From assembly GCA_002749285.1 (NCBI GenBank), contig PDPR01000008.1, forward strand, positions 248,001 to 312,000: a DNA stretch of 64,000 nucleotides. The letters run 5' to 3'. The stretch comes from Maribacter sp. (GTDB lineage: Bacteria; Bacteroidota; Bacteroidia; Flavobacteriales; Flavobacteriaceae). Numbering within the stretch: position 1 is the first letter of the stretch; every line of letters begins with the position of its first letter. A program made the translations under genes and the position numbers. Under the pieces are notes generated by a model. The model was given only the letters and a program-made list of their open reading frames with translations. It searched no databases and was not told the DNA's origin. Positions 38,334-46,855 of this stretch are shown here, piece after piece.

Positions 38334-39389
38334 TTAAATGTTCTTTGCCAACCAATCACCGATCTCACTCGTCTTATATGCCTTGCCCCCTTCTGCAAGG
38401 TCTTCGGAAACAATACCCACATCCAAGGATTTGTTTACAACATCACGTATCGCCTGGGCCTCATCGGTCAGGTCCATATCCTCAAAAAGCATGGCAGCCG
38501 ATAGTACGGTCGCCAAGGGGTTTGCGATACCCTTACCTGTAGCTTGCGGATAAGAACCATGGATCGGCTCGTATAAGGAAACTTTGCTTCCTACAGAGGA
38601 GGAGGGCATTAATCCCATAGACCCGGAGATCACGGAAGCCTCATCGGTCAAGATATCCCCGAACAGATTTGCCGTGATTATCACATCGTACGCACTTGGC
38701 CATTGTACCAAACGCATGGCTACGGCATCGACAAACTCATATGTGACCTCGACCCCAGGGTAGTCTTTTTCCATGGCCTGTACGGTTTCCCTCCATAATC
38801 GGGAGGATTCCAACACATTGGCCTTATCCACGCAACAAAGCTTCTTGGAGCGTTTCATCGCCATTTCAAAACCTTTTTTGGCCAAACGTTGTATCTCATA
38901 ACGTTCGTAGGTCATGGTGTCATAGGCTATATCCCCATTGTCCTTCCTTCCCCGTTCCCCAAAATAGACCCCCCCGGTCAATTCCCTTAATATGATCATA
39001 TCGGTTCCTTCGATACGCTCCTTTTTCAAGGGGGATTTATCGATCAAGGATGGAAATGTGAAAGTAGGGCGGACATTGGCGAACAACCCTAGTTTTTGGC
39101 GCATCTTCAACAGACCCTGTTCAGGACGCACCTTTGCAGAGGGATCGTTGTCGAATCTAGGGTGGCCTATCGCACCGAACAATACGGCATCGGCATTTGC
39201 ACATATCCCATGGGTTTCGTCGGGATAGGGATCCCCAACGGCCTCAATGGCCGCAGCCCCGGTAAGGGCAGGTTTCCAATTGATCTCATGGTTGAACTTC
39301 CTTGCAATGGCATTCGATACCTTGACTGCCTGATCGATTACTTCCGGACCAATCCCGTCTCCGGCTAAAAGGGCTATGTTTAATTTCAT
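38334..39389 (-). CDS. leuB: 3-isopropylmalate dehydrogenase, copy 2 (canonical)
   Basis: 351 residues, the standard LeuB length. All key features are conserved: LLAGDGIGPEV, LLKMRQKLGLFANVRP with two substrate Arg, ILRELTGGVYFGERG with the third Arg and the Tyr, CVDKANVLESSRLWRE with the catalytic Lys, and ANLFGDILTDEASVISGSMG with both metal-ligand Asp. It oxidises and decarboxylates 3-isopropylmalate. It is the last gene of leuC-leuD-leuA2-leuB2. Copy 1 at 9977-11095 differs at several of these sites. Confidence 0.95.
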   Translation of the reverse strand: MKLNIALLAGDGIGPEVIDQAVKVSNAIARKFNHEINWKPALTGAAAIEAVGDPYPDETHGICANADAVLFGAIGHPRFDNDPSAKVRPEQGLLKMRQKLGLFANVRPTFTFPSLIDKSPLKKERIEGTDMIILRELTGGVYFGERGRKDNGDIAYDTMTYERYEIQRLAKKGFEMAMKRSKKLCCVDKANVLESSRLWRETVQAMEKDYPGVEVTYEFVDAVAMRLVQWPSAYDVIITANLFGDILTDEASVISGSMGLMPSSSVGSKVSLYEPIHGSYPQATGKGIANPLATVLSAAMLFEDMDLTDEAQAIRDVVNKSLDVGIVSEDLAEGGKAYKTSEIGDWLAKNI

Positions 39390-39480
39390 TTTTGTTCGCT
39401 TATCGCATAGTGCACTGCACGGTATGCCTTATTTATTATAGTTAATATTGATTTGTTTCCCGTATGTACGGTGTTTCTGG

Positions 39481-40998
39481 TCATATAATATTCAACATTT
39501 TCTCAGTTGCCTTAATGGCCGATACGGTCTGGTCGGAATCAAGGCCACGGGTTATGAATTCCTTACCGTTATTGCTCCAGGAAATAATGGTTTCGCAAAG
39601 GGCATCCGAATTACTTCCCGGAGGTATGCGGACCGTATAATCGGTTAATTTCGGAAAATCCTTTTTTTTGACCTTATAGACCTTGTGCAGGGCATTTATA
39701 AAGGCATCGTACTGCCCGTCGCCCTGTGCGCTGGCCTCATGCAATTCCCCATCTATTTCAACAGCGACCGTGGTTGAGGGTTTTAGCCCCTTGGCATGGG
39801 TCAGGACATAGGATCTAACAAACACCTTTTGATGGTAATCACCACTGTTCAGGACATCGGAAATAATATAAGGTAGGTCATCTTTGGTAACCCGTTCTTT
39901 CTTATCGCCCAACTCAATGATACGGTTCGTGACTTTCTTAAGCTCGTCATCGTTCAAGGTAAGGCCCAACTCCTGTAGGTTCTTCTGGATGTTCGCCTTG
40001 CCAGAGGTCTTGCCCAATGCGTACTGGCGTCTTCGGCCAAACCTTTCGGGCAAAAGGTCATTGAAGTATAGGTTCTTCTTACTATCCCCATCCGCATGAA
40101 TCCCTGCCGTTTGGGTAAATACATTATCACCGACAATCGGTTTGTTCGCAGGAATACCAAACCCGGTAAAGGCGGACACCAATTTACTTACCTTATACAA
40201 AGAGGGTTCATTGACCGCGATATCGACCTCTGGGAGGAAATCATTGATAACGGCAACGACACTGGCCATTGGTGCATTGCCGGCACGTTCACCCATACCG
40301 TTCACGGTCAGGTGTATACCATGGCAACCCGCTTTTATGGCTTCCATTACATTCGAGACCCCAAGGTCATAATCATTATGTCCGTGGAAATCAAAATGGG
40401 AGTCTGGATACCGTTCCACGATTTCGGAAACATATCCAAAGGTTTCCGTATGGGTCAATATTCCCAAGGTATCAGGGAGCAGAATGCGTTTTATGGGCTG
40501 TTGGGTCAGATAATCAAGATATTGGAATACGTACTCTTTGGAGTTACGCATACCATTGCTCCAATCCTCAAGATACACATTGGTCTGGATACCCGATTCC
40601 TGTGCCTGCCCTATAATTTTTGAAATATCCCCAAAATGTTCCTCCGGTGTTTTTTTCAACTGGTGGGTAAGATGGTTCAAAGAACCCTTTGTCAATAGGT
40701 TTTGGACACGGGCACCCGCTTTTTCCATCCATGCCAATGAAACCCCATCATCTACGAAAGTCAATATCTCGATCCTATCGAGATAGTTTTTGTCCGTGGC
40801 CCAATCCGTGATTTCCCGGACAGCCTGAAGCTCCCCTTCGGAAACCCTGGCCGAAGCGATTTCAATGCGGTCGACCTTAAGCTCATCAAGAAGTAATTTG
40901 GACAACGTAAGTTTTTCGGATACCGAAAAGGACACCCCGGATGTCTGTTCCCCATCACGAAGTGTAGTGTCCATTATTTCGATCCGCCGTTTGTTCAT
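39481..40998 (-). CDS. 2-isopropylmalate synthase homolog with regulatory domain (copy 2)
   Basis: 505 residues: a DRE-TIM barrel ([38 protein letters not shown] with the metal-binding H-x-H; NGMGERAGNAPMASVV) and, from about residue 390, a LeuA-dimer allosteric domain (SYVLTHAKGLKPSTTVAVEI, QGDGQYDAFINALHKV). Early barrel residues (VDRIEIASARVSEGE) differ from copy 1 ([12 protein letters not shown]), so the accepted 2-oxo acid could be 2-oxoisovalerate or another such as pyruvate (citramalate synthase). Its position with leuB2, leuD and leuC argues for the leucine pathway. Confidence 0.85.
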   Translation of the reverse strand: MNKRRIEIMDTTLRDGEQTSGVSFSVSEKLTLSKLLLDELKVDRIEIASARVSEGELQAVREITDWATDKNYLDRIEILTFVDDGVSLAWMEKAGARVQNLLTKGSLNHLTHQLKKTPEEHFGDISKIIGQAQESGIQTNVYLEDWSNGMRNSKEYVFQYLDYLTQQPIKRILLPDTLGILTHTETFGYVSEIVERYPDSHFDFHGHNDYDLGVSNVMEAIKAGCHGIHLTVNGMGERAGNAPMASVVAVINDFLPEVDIAVNEPSLYKVSKLVSAFTGFGIPANKPIVGDNVFTQTAGIHADGDSKKNLYFNDLLPERFGRRRQYALGKTSGKANIQKNLQELGLTLNDDELKKVTNRIIELGDKKERVTKDDLPYIISDVLNSGDYHQKVFVRSYVLTHAKGLKPSTTVAVEIDGELHEASAQGDGQYDAFINALHKVYKVKKKDFPKLTDYTVRIPPGSNSDALCETIISWSNNGKEFITRGLDSDQTVSAIKATEKMLNII

Positions 40999-41027
40999 TT
41001 ATAGGGAGGGTTATCGGTTATGTATGA

Positions 41028-41624
41028 TTACAAAGGAGTGTCCTGGGCGTATTCGATGATCTTATCCTTGATATTCAACAAGAAATCGATATCGTCGAAA
41101 CCGTTAAGCATATTCCCTTTTTTATAGTCGTTGATCTCAAAGTTTTCCTTTTCCCCTGTGGCAAGTATGGTAATGGACTGTTCCGGAAGGTTCACTTCCA
41201 ATTCGGTTTTGGGGTCTGCCTCGATAAGCGTAAAGATCTTATGCAGGAATTCCGGACTTACCTGAACGGGCAATACCCCGATATTCAAACAATTGTTCCT
41301 AAAGATATCCGCGAAGAAACTCGAGACCACGCAACGGAAGCCATAATCATAAACTGCCCAGGCAGCATGTTCCCGTGAGGAACCCGAACCGAAGTTCTTG
41401 CCACCCACTAGGATCTTGCCACTGTAGATAGGGTTATTGAGCGGGAAATCCTTTTTAGGGGTATTGTCCGGGTTATAGCGCCAATCCCTGAAGAGGTTGT
41501 CACCAAAGCCTTTCCGTTCCGTAGCCTTTAAAAAACGTGCTGGGATTATTTGATCGGTATCCACATTCTCAATGGGAAGCGGAACCGCTGATGATGTTAG
41601 TATATTGAATTTATCGTATGCCAT
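41028..41624 (-). CDS. leuD: 3-isopropylmalate dehydratase small subunit
   Basis: 198 residues of the aconitase swivel domain: [20 protein letters not shown] near the N-terminus, [20 protein letters not shown] near residue 75, and [16 protein letters not shown] near 108. With LeuC it isomerises 2-isopropylmalate to 3-isopropylmalate. It is 29 bp from leuA2 and 71 bp from leuC, in one operon. No second leuD or leuC is seen beside leuA1-leuB1. Confidence 0.96.
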   Translation of the reverse strand: MAYDKFNILTSSAVPLPIENVDTDQIIPARFLKATERKGFGDNLFRDWRYNPDNTPKKDFPLNNPIYSGKILVGGKNFGSGSSREHAAWAVYDYGFRCVVSSFFADIFRNNCLNIGVLPVQVSPEFLHKIFTLIEADPKTELEVNLPEQSITILATGEKENFEINDYKKGNMLNGFDDIDFLLNIKDKIIEYAQDTPL

Positions 41625-41695
41625 ATCCTTTTCTTTTGCTATTAGTTAGCCATTATGTCTTTTATCAACTAAGGCAAATGGTCCTTGGCGTATTG

Positions 41696-43111
41696 CTAGA
41701 CCCTTTCCTTTTCCATCAATTCCCTAGGGTCGGTCACCTTGCCTGTTACGGCGGCGGCGGCGGCTACCAATGGGCTTGCCAACAACGTTCTTGAGCCGGG
41801 GCCTTGACGGCCTTCAAAGTTCCGGTTCGATGTACTTACCGCATATTTCCCGGCAGGGACCTTATCGTCGTTCATGGCCAGACAGGCAGAACAGGCAGGC
41901 CCGCGCAATTCAAAACCTGCCTCATTAAGTATATCCAACAATCCTTCCTCCTTAATGGCCTCCTTGACCTTATGGGACCCGGGAACCAACCAGGCCGTTA
42001 CATTGTCCGCTTTTTTCCTTCCTTTCACTATGGATGTAAAAGCCCTGAAATCCTCGATCCTTCCGTTTGTACAACTTCCAAGGAAAACAAAATCGATGGG
42101 TTTTCCCATCATACTGTCACCTTCATTGAAATCCATATACTGGAGCGATTTCCTGTAGGTAGAGACACCCCCTTCAACATCGTCCGCATCAGGGATACCC
42201 TTGGAAATTCCGATACCCATTCCCGGATTGGTTCCGTATGTGATCATTGGTTCTATGTCCGAGGCATCAAAGGTGATCTCCTTGTCGAACTTGGCGCCTT
42301 CATCGGTATACAGCGATTCCCAATAGGCCATGGCCTTGTCCAGGGCAGCGCCTTTGGGGGAGAATTCACGTCCCTTTACATATTCGAACGTTTTTTCATC
42401 AGGTGCGATCATACCACCACGGGCACCCATTTCTATACTAAGGTTACATACGGTCATTCGCCCTTCCATCGTCATATCACGGAAAACCTGACCGGCATAT
42501 TCCACAAAATACCCTGTGGCCCCTGAGGTCGTTAATTTCGAGATAATATACAAGGCAACATCCTTGGGGGTTACACCATAGCTCAACGCCCCCTCTACAT
42601 TGATCCGCATACTCTTTGGCTTCGCCTGCATGATACATTGGGTAGCCAAGACCATTTCAACCTCCGAAGTCCCTATGCCAAAGGCAATGGCACCAAATGC
42701 CCCATGGGTGGATGTATGGGAGTCACCACATACAATGGTGGCCCCAGGTTGTGTAATTCCGTACTCCGGGCCGACAACGTGCACAATACCGTTCTTCTCA
42801 TGCCCTAACCCCCAATAGGGAATACCGTAGGTGGCCGAATTTTCTTCCAAGGCTTTCAACTGGTTGGCGGAAAGTGGGTCCTGAACAGGTAAATGTTGGT
42901 TTACGGTAGGGGTATTATGATCCGCGGTAGCGAATGTCTTTTCGGGATGCAATACTTTGATACCCCTGTTCTTCAGCCCTAAAAAAGCCACGGGGCTTGT
43001 AACCTCATGAACCATATGGCGATCGATGAACAATACATCGGGGCCATCCTCTATATGTTCTACCACATGGGAATCCCATACCTTATCAAATAGTGTCTTT
43101 TTTGAACCCAT
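41696..43111 (-). CDS. leuC: 3-isopropylmalate dehydratase large subunit
   Basis: 471 residues from the ATG at 43109-43111, which begins [17 protein letters not shown], the family N-terminus; the frame is open a further 9 codons but these look like leader. Motifs: [32 protein letters not shown], the iron-sulfur Cys in [13 protein letters not shown] near residue 345 and the pair in [10 protein letters not shown] near 405, and [22 protein letters not shown] near the end. It is the first gene of the leuCDA2B2 operon on the minus strand. Confidence 0.96.
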   Translation of the reverse strand: MGSKKTLFDKVWDSHVVEHIEDGPDVLFIDRHMVHEVTSPVAFLGLKNRGIKVLHPEKTFATADHNTPTVNQHLPVQDPLSANQLKALEENSATYGIPYWGLGHEKNGIVHVVGPEYGITQPGATIVCGDSHTSTHGAFGAIAFGIGTSEVEMVLATQCIMQAKPKSMRINVEGALSYGVTPKDVALYIISKLTTSGATGYFVEYAGQVFRDMTMEGRMTVCNLSIEMGARGGMIAPDEKTFEYVKGREFSPKGAALDKAMAYWESLYTDEGAKFDKEITFDASDIEPMITYGTNPGMGIGISKGIPDADDVEGGVSTYRKSLQYMDFNEGDSMMGKPIDFVFLGSCTNGRIEDFRAFTSIVKGRKKADNVTAWLVPGSHKVKEAIKEEGLLDILNEAGFELRGPACSACLAMNDDKVPAGKYAVSTSNRNFEGRQGPGSRTLLASPLVAAAAAVTGKVTDPRELMEKERV

Positions 43112-43137
43112 ATATAATGCTATTTCTTCTAAGCCCA

Positions 43138-43145
43138 CAAAACTA
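43138..43145 (-). promoter_or_regulatory. Candidate -7 box of the leuC operon
   Basis: On the minus strand TAGTTTTG fits TAnnTTTG and lies 26 bp before the leuC ATG. No good TTG partner is seen 17-23 bp upstream, so the call is weak. The DNA from 43146 to about 43590 holds no supported gene, leader peptide or attenuator. Confidence 0.3.
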
Positions 43146-43589
43146 TTAAAAGTCCCATCCCCAGAAAGTCGTTGAAAAGGTAAATTACGATGTCCAACAT
43201 GGTCGAATATCTGGTTTTACTGTGTAAATGTGTAAATATGGGCATAACCGCCTTTTTTACCATGCCCACTACTTACACCTTAACACTTTATCGTGTTGCC
43301 ACAAAACCATAGCCCCACAGGGCGTAAACTAAAAAACGCCTATAAACTTACCCATACCCACCACTAGTGGATACCAGTGGGAGCCTTTGGATTCGAAAAT
43401 AAAATATTCACTTAAATTAAGATCGTAATGGTTGTGGTGGGATTTCTTTACCTGGTTATTGACTCCCAAATTACACCTAGAAAAGATTGTCCATTGACTA
43501 AAAACCAGATTACAACTACACTTGCCAATAAAATTATACCCGAACTACCTAACTTAAGTTTCCTATTTGAAGAAAGCATTAAAGATGCT

Positions 43590-43799
43590 TGCATTGTCCT
43601 TTGCAAGTAAACATTCTGCCTGCCAATTACATATGGATCTACTTTTGCATAGCCACTGTTATAACTTATATCTTGTGGGGCTATGCATTTCACCCCATCC
43701 CCTCCCTTGATTTGGATGCGTATGGAAAAAACCATTTGCATTAGCAGGTTTAGCTGTTGGCGTAAGACCTGCTCCACTTCCTCCTAAAAACCTATTTAA
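43590..43799 (-). pseudogene. Orphan RHS-type toxin tip remnant with JAB-like HTHP motif
   Basis: Read on the minus strand, one frame gives FLGGSGAGLTPTAKPANANG and FFHTHPNQGRGWGEMHS; after a one-base shift the next frame continues PQDISYNSGYAKVDPYVIG and RQNVYL. Together this resembles a JAB-type metallopeptidase-like tip (H-x-H-P, then S-P-x-D). It lies downstream of the putative immunity gene, where RHS loci commonly keep displaced tips. The downstream end is too decayed to delimit. Confidence 0.55.
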
Positions 43800-43845
43800 T
43801 AATGGTCGATTGTGCCTTTTGATTCACTATAAATTACTGTATATT

Positions 43846-44469
43846 TTATCTTTCTTTTAGTCGTTTAATTAAGTCCTCTTTGGTGTGGTTTTTCTTACTC
43901 CAGTAGACAATTACAGCGTCGAATCCTCCTGATTTTTCTTTTTCGAACTTGTCAAAAACATACAAACTGCTTTGAATAAAAGTATGTCTTGCAAATTCAT
44001 CAAAATATCTTTGTTTGTCAGAAAAAACCAACCCTCCCGGACCAAAAAAGAACACTTTTTTATTCGTAAAGCCATAGTCTCTAAGTTGAAATCTCAAATT
44101 AAAATATTCTGCTTCGTGTTTATTTAAAAAGAACGAATTATCCTTACCCATTTTATCAAAATATCCTAATGTATCAGCAATGTTCTTTTTTGCAACTATA
44201 ACTCTATATTGATAAATTCCGTATTTTTTAGACCCCAATGTTTCAATCTGCAAAATATTATCAGATTGAACTTGAAGGTGTTTCTTCAGTTCAGTTTTAA
44301 CAACATTTAGTCTGCTATCGCTATTTGTTTGTTGGTCTAATCTGATTCTCACTGAATAAACACTAACAAGCGAGTCCTCATACGACTTCATACAATCAAA
44401 AGATTTGAGCATTTGAGCATGTGAAATTTTACAAAAAACCAATAAGATTATTAAAAATATTTTTTTCAT
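43846..44469 (-). CDS. Secreted protein, putative RHS immunity protein
   Basis: 207 residues from MKKIFLIILLVFCKISHAQ, a good type I signal peptide, so the product acts in the periplasm (a start two codons earlier, 44475, is equally open). The mature part has mixed alpha/beta content with no family I recognise (KSYEDSLVSVYSVRIRL, YGIYQYRVIVAKKN, FDKFEKEKSGGFDAVIVYW). It follows the RHS tip by 31 bp in the position of cognate immunity genes, and its DNA is clearly more AT-rich than neighbouring genes, which suggests transfer. The immunity role is inferred from position and localisation. Confidence 0.55.
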   Translation of the reverse strand: MKKIFLIILLVFCKISHAQMLKSFDCMKSYEDSLVSVYSVRIRLDQQTNSDSRLNVVKTELKKHLQVQSDNILQIETLGSKKYGIYQYRVIVAKKNIADTLGYFDKMGKDNSFFLNKHEAEYFNLRFQLRDYGFTNKKVFFFGPGGLVFSDKQRYFDEFARHTFIQSSLYVFDKFEKEKSGGFDAVIVYWSKKNHTKEDLIKRLKER

Positions 44470-44500
44470 CTCCATCTCGTTAGGTGATATGAATTATTTA

Positions 44501-45388
44501 TTAACGCAGGTGCAATCCCTGCATTCCAAAGCCATACAGAGGCTTGTACGGTGTAGGGATGTATAAACAAAGGGGTACTCCTGCCAAATTTAACGCCAAC
44601 CCCGTGTGCGTTGAACAAGAACTGTACAAGAAACTATACGGGGCTAATCCCTTATTTGATAAATAGCTTAACATTTTTCCATAACCCTTTATCGTAGTTG
44701 TATTTACTCCTCTCATAATAATATCCCTACCGTGAATCGGATAATCATTACTTCCTCTTATTCCGCCAAACATTTTTCCATAATGTTGTGCAGAGGACAT
44801 TCCATTAGGCTTGCTACCAAAATAATTGTATTTAGGGGAATTGGGATTATCTGGTCCGTAAGAAATTACAGGGTTACCATTAGTTTCTTTAATTGCTGAG
44901 TGGTTAATTACATCTTTCTTTTCTGTATTTAACAATAAATCGCCTGCTTTCCCTAAATCAGATAAATTCGCCATTGCCCCCAATCCATATCCAATATTTT
45001 CCAGTGTACGATTTCCTTTTTTACCTAAATAACCCCATTCTCCCTGAGTAAAATCATAAGAAGCAACACCAAAACTAATTGACACGGGTGTTTGTCCATC
45101 TGTATAAATATGAGTGCCAACTGAATTTGTAAATGAAGCTCCCGCTATCGCTGCCGTATTTGCCATCGGTATTTTCGATGTAGCTATAGTTCCTCCGACA
45201 TAACCACTCAAAGCTCCTACAAGAGCACCGCCTAACATATAGCCCCAAGTTTTTCCACTACTCCAATCCCATTGAAAAGGGTTGTACTGTCCATCATTGG
45301 CAATAACACCACCAGAGTAAGTGCCTATTACAGCACCTATGGCTATGGCAAACCAGAAAAACTCCCCGCTCGGATCCACATACATCAA
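44501..45388 (-). CDS. RHS C-terminal tip (toxin-like domain), out of frame with the core
   Basis: 295 residues. It opens with LMYVDPSGEFFWFAIAIG, the end of the RHS core and the start of the variable tip, then a glycine-rich hydrophobic stretch (to about 110), a spacer, and a C-terminal domain of about 130 residues (NPVISYGPDNPNSPKYNYFG, HGRDIIMRGVNTTTIKGYGK, FLYSSCSTHTGLALNLAGV). The C-x-T-H ... A-L-N-x-A-G-V segment is reminiscent of papain/NlpC-like cysteine enzymes, but the family is not certain. A single missing base separates it from the core frame; a TTG-ATG start lies exactly at the junction, overlapping the core stop. Confidence 0.6.
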   Translation of the reverse strand: MMYVDPSGEFFWFAIAIGAVIGTYSGGVIANDGQYNPFQWDWSSGKTWGYMLGGALVGALSGYVGGTIATSKIPMANTAAIAGASFTNSVGTHIYTDGQTPVSISFGVASYDFTQGEWGYLGKKGNRTLENIGYGLGAMANLSDLGKAGDLLLNTEKKDVINHSAIKETNGNPVISYGPDNPNSPKYNYFGSKPNGMSSAQHYGKMFGGIRGSNDYPIHGRDIIMRGVNTTTIKGYGKMLSYLSNKGLAPYSFLYSSCSTHTGLALNLAGVPLCLYIPTPYKPLYGFGMQGLHLR

Positions 45389-46080
45389 CGGGTTGTCAGT
45401 ACATACCCATACCTATTGTAATTCTGGGTGCTGAAAGGATCCTGTACATGATTGTCCGGGGAAAGGAACCTTCCCAATTGGGCATCGTACATACGACCGT
45501 TCATATGGATCAATGAAACCTCAAAAAAGTGTTCATGGCCCGTATAGCCCCTGCCGAGAAGACTCCCGTGCCCGAAAGTGGTACTGCCGGTACTGTCCAA
45601 GAACTTATCGACCGTGCCCCATGCCCCAAATTGGAGCTCTTCCCTGACATCACCATCGGCATCGGTAATGGCCAAGATACTACCTAAATAATCCCTATGC
45701 AAATAATGGTACCCATCTATGGCGTCCGTTCCTGTCCTTTTGATATGGGCAATAGGGGCACTATAGGCGTCCCCGCCCACATAGGTCACTATTTTGGAGG
45801 TATTGGCCTGGGTATCCTCCACGATCTCCACGGGTATAATGGAGGAATAGTGCTTGCGATACCTCCGTAATGACCTATCCTCGTCCCCACCACCGTAATA
45901 GGCCGTACTACGGTTCATCAGCGGGCCGTATTCAAAACTTACCCGGCCATGGCCCTGTTCATGGATCTCGACAGGTTTCTTAAAGGCATTATAGGTAATT
46001 TGTTGCGTGGGATGTTATCAGTGGCCTCCGTAATCCTATCAATAGTATATGCCTTTATGTATTGGGGCACACCTATTTTT
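45385..46080 (-). pseudogene. RHS repeat-associated core fragment, 5'-truncated and frameshifted
   Basis: The longest frame (45385-46014) reads VEIHEQGHGRVSFEYGPLMN, RSTAYYGGGDEDRSLRRY, YHYLHRDYLGSILAITDADG, GRGYTGHEHFFEVSLIHMNG, RMYDAQLGRFLSPDNHV and NRYGYVL, all standard RHS core. It then shifts by one base near 45395 (NNPLMY became a stop). At its upstream end another one-base loss near 46003 separates it from TIDRITEATDNIPR in a different frame, and the rest of the about 1000-residue shell is missing. It abuts the 3' end of the GntR gene. Confidence 0.8.
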
Positions 46081-46087
46081 CTGTTTT

Positions 46088-46720
46088 TCAAACGGGCCTA
46101 AGCTGTTTTTGGATATAGTCCAGGATCAGCATCCAGTTCATCTTTAAGATCAGGGCTGCCGTAGGTACATTATCATCCTCGATCGCTGAAATGATCCCAT
46201 CATGCTGATTGTCCGATTTGGCGTAAATAGAATCATCGGACATGAATGCCCTTTCGTAAAAGATGATACGTGTTTTAAGATCGGTCAAGATCTGATGTGC
46301 AAGGGCGTTCCTGTAATGCTGGGTAAGGATCTTATGGAATTCGAGCTTTGCATGGATACGGGACAAGGTATCCCCGGAATTCTTGAACTTGATCTGGGTC
46401 TGTTTTAGGGCTTGGATCGATGACTCCTCGAAAACGGAATTCCCCAAGGCAAGGACTTCCAGTTCAGCTACCAGTTCATAAAGGTCCTTGGCCTCGGAAT
46501 AGTTCAATTCGGAAATAACAAACCCCCTGTTGGGAATAGCCTTGATCAGCATCGATTGTTGCAGTTGGGTCAACGCCTCCCGGATCGGGGTCACGCTCAC
46601 ATCCAGTTTACGTGCCAATGCAGCCAGGTTTATGGTCTTTCCCGGTTCCAATTTGCCATGGGTCATTTCGTCCAGAAGATGCCCCCGTACCTGATCACGT
46701 AAGATTATTTTCGGATTCAT
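46088..46720 (-). CDS. GntR family transcriptional regulator, FadR/FCD type
   Basis: 210 residues. An N-terminal winged helix-turn-helix (LRDQVRGHLLDEMTHGKLEPG, LARKLDVSVTPIREALTQL) is followed by an all-helical FCD ligand domain with the metal-binding pattern H-x3-H seen in LEFHKILTQHYRNALAHQIL and a later His in NQHDGIISAIEDDNVPTAA. FCD regulators usually sense organic acids or sugar acids. It is divergent from the DUF5916 gene, and a near-perfect operator-like palindrome lies 7 bp upstream of its start codon, so it probably controls itself and that gene. Confidence 0.9.
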   Translation of the reverse strand: MNPKIILRDQVRGHLLDEMTHGKLEPGKTINLAALARKLDVSVTPIREALTQLQQSMLIKAIPNRGFVISELNYSEAKDLYELVAELEVLALGNSVFEESSIQALKQTQIKFKNSGDTLSRIHAKLEFHKILTQHYRNALAHQILTDLKTRIIFYERAFMSDDSIYAKSDNQHDGIISAIEDDNVPTAALILKMNWMLILDYIQKQLRPV

Positions 46721-46727
46721 GCCACTA

Positions 46728-46745
46728 ATATACTATATCGTATAT
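46728..46745. promoter_or_regulatory. Candidate GntR operator
   Basis: ATATAC-TATATC-GTATAT: perfect 6-bp arms and 16 of 18 symmetrical positions, between gntR and the DUF5916 gene. A second related palindrome, GTATATAC, lies at 46811-46818, inside a wider ATGGT/ACCAT repeat. Confidence 0.5.
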
Positions 46746-46855
46746 GGTTTAACGGTATTCTTTATAACTTAGTGCTTTAAAATCATATCGATGCTTGGGG
46801 ATCGGTAATGGTATATACGACCATTTTTAAGGAAGCACCTATATTGTTCCGGATC

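Noticed and set aside
43428..43610. 60-codon plus-strand frame near the orphan RHS tip
   Set aside because: It is antisense to the RHS tip remnant region, shows no family pattern and ends without context.
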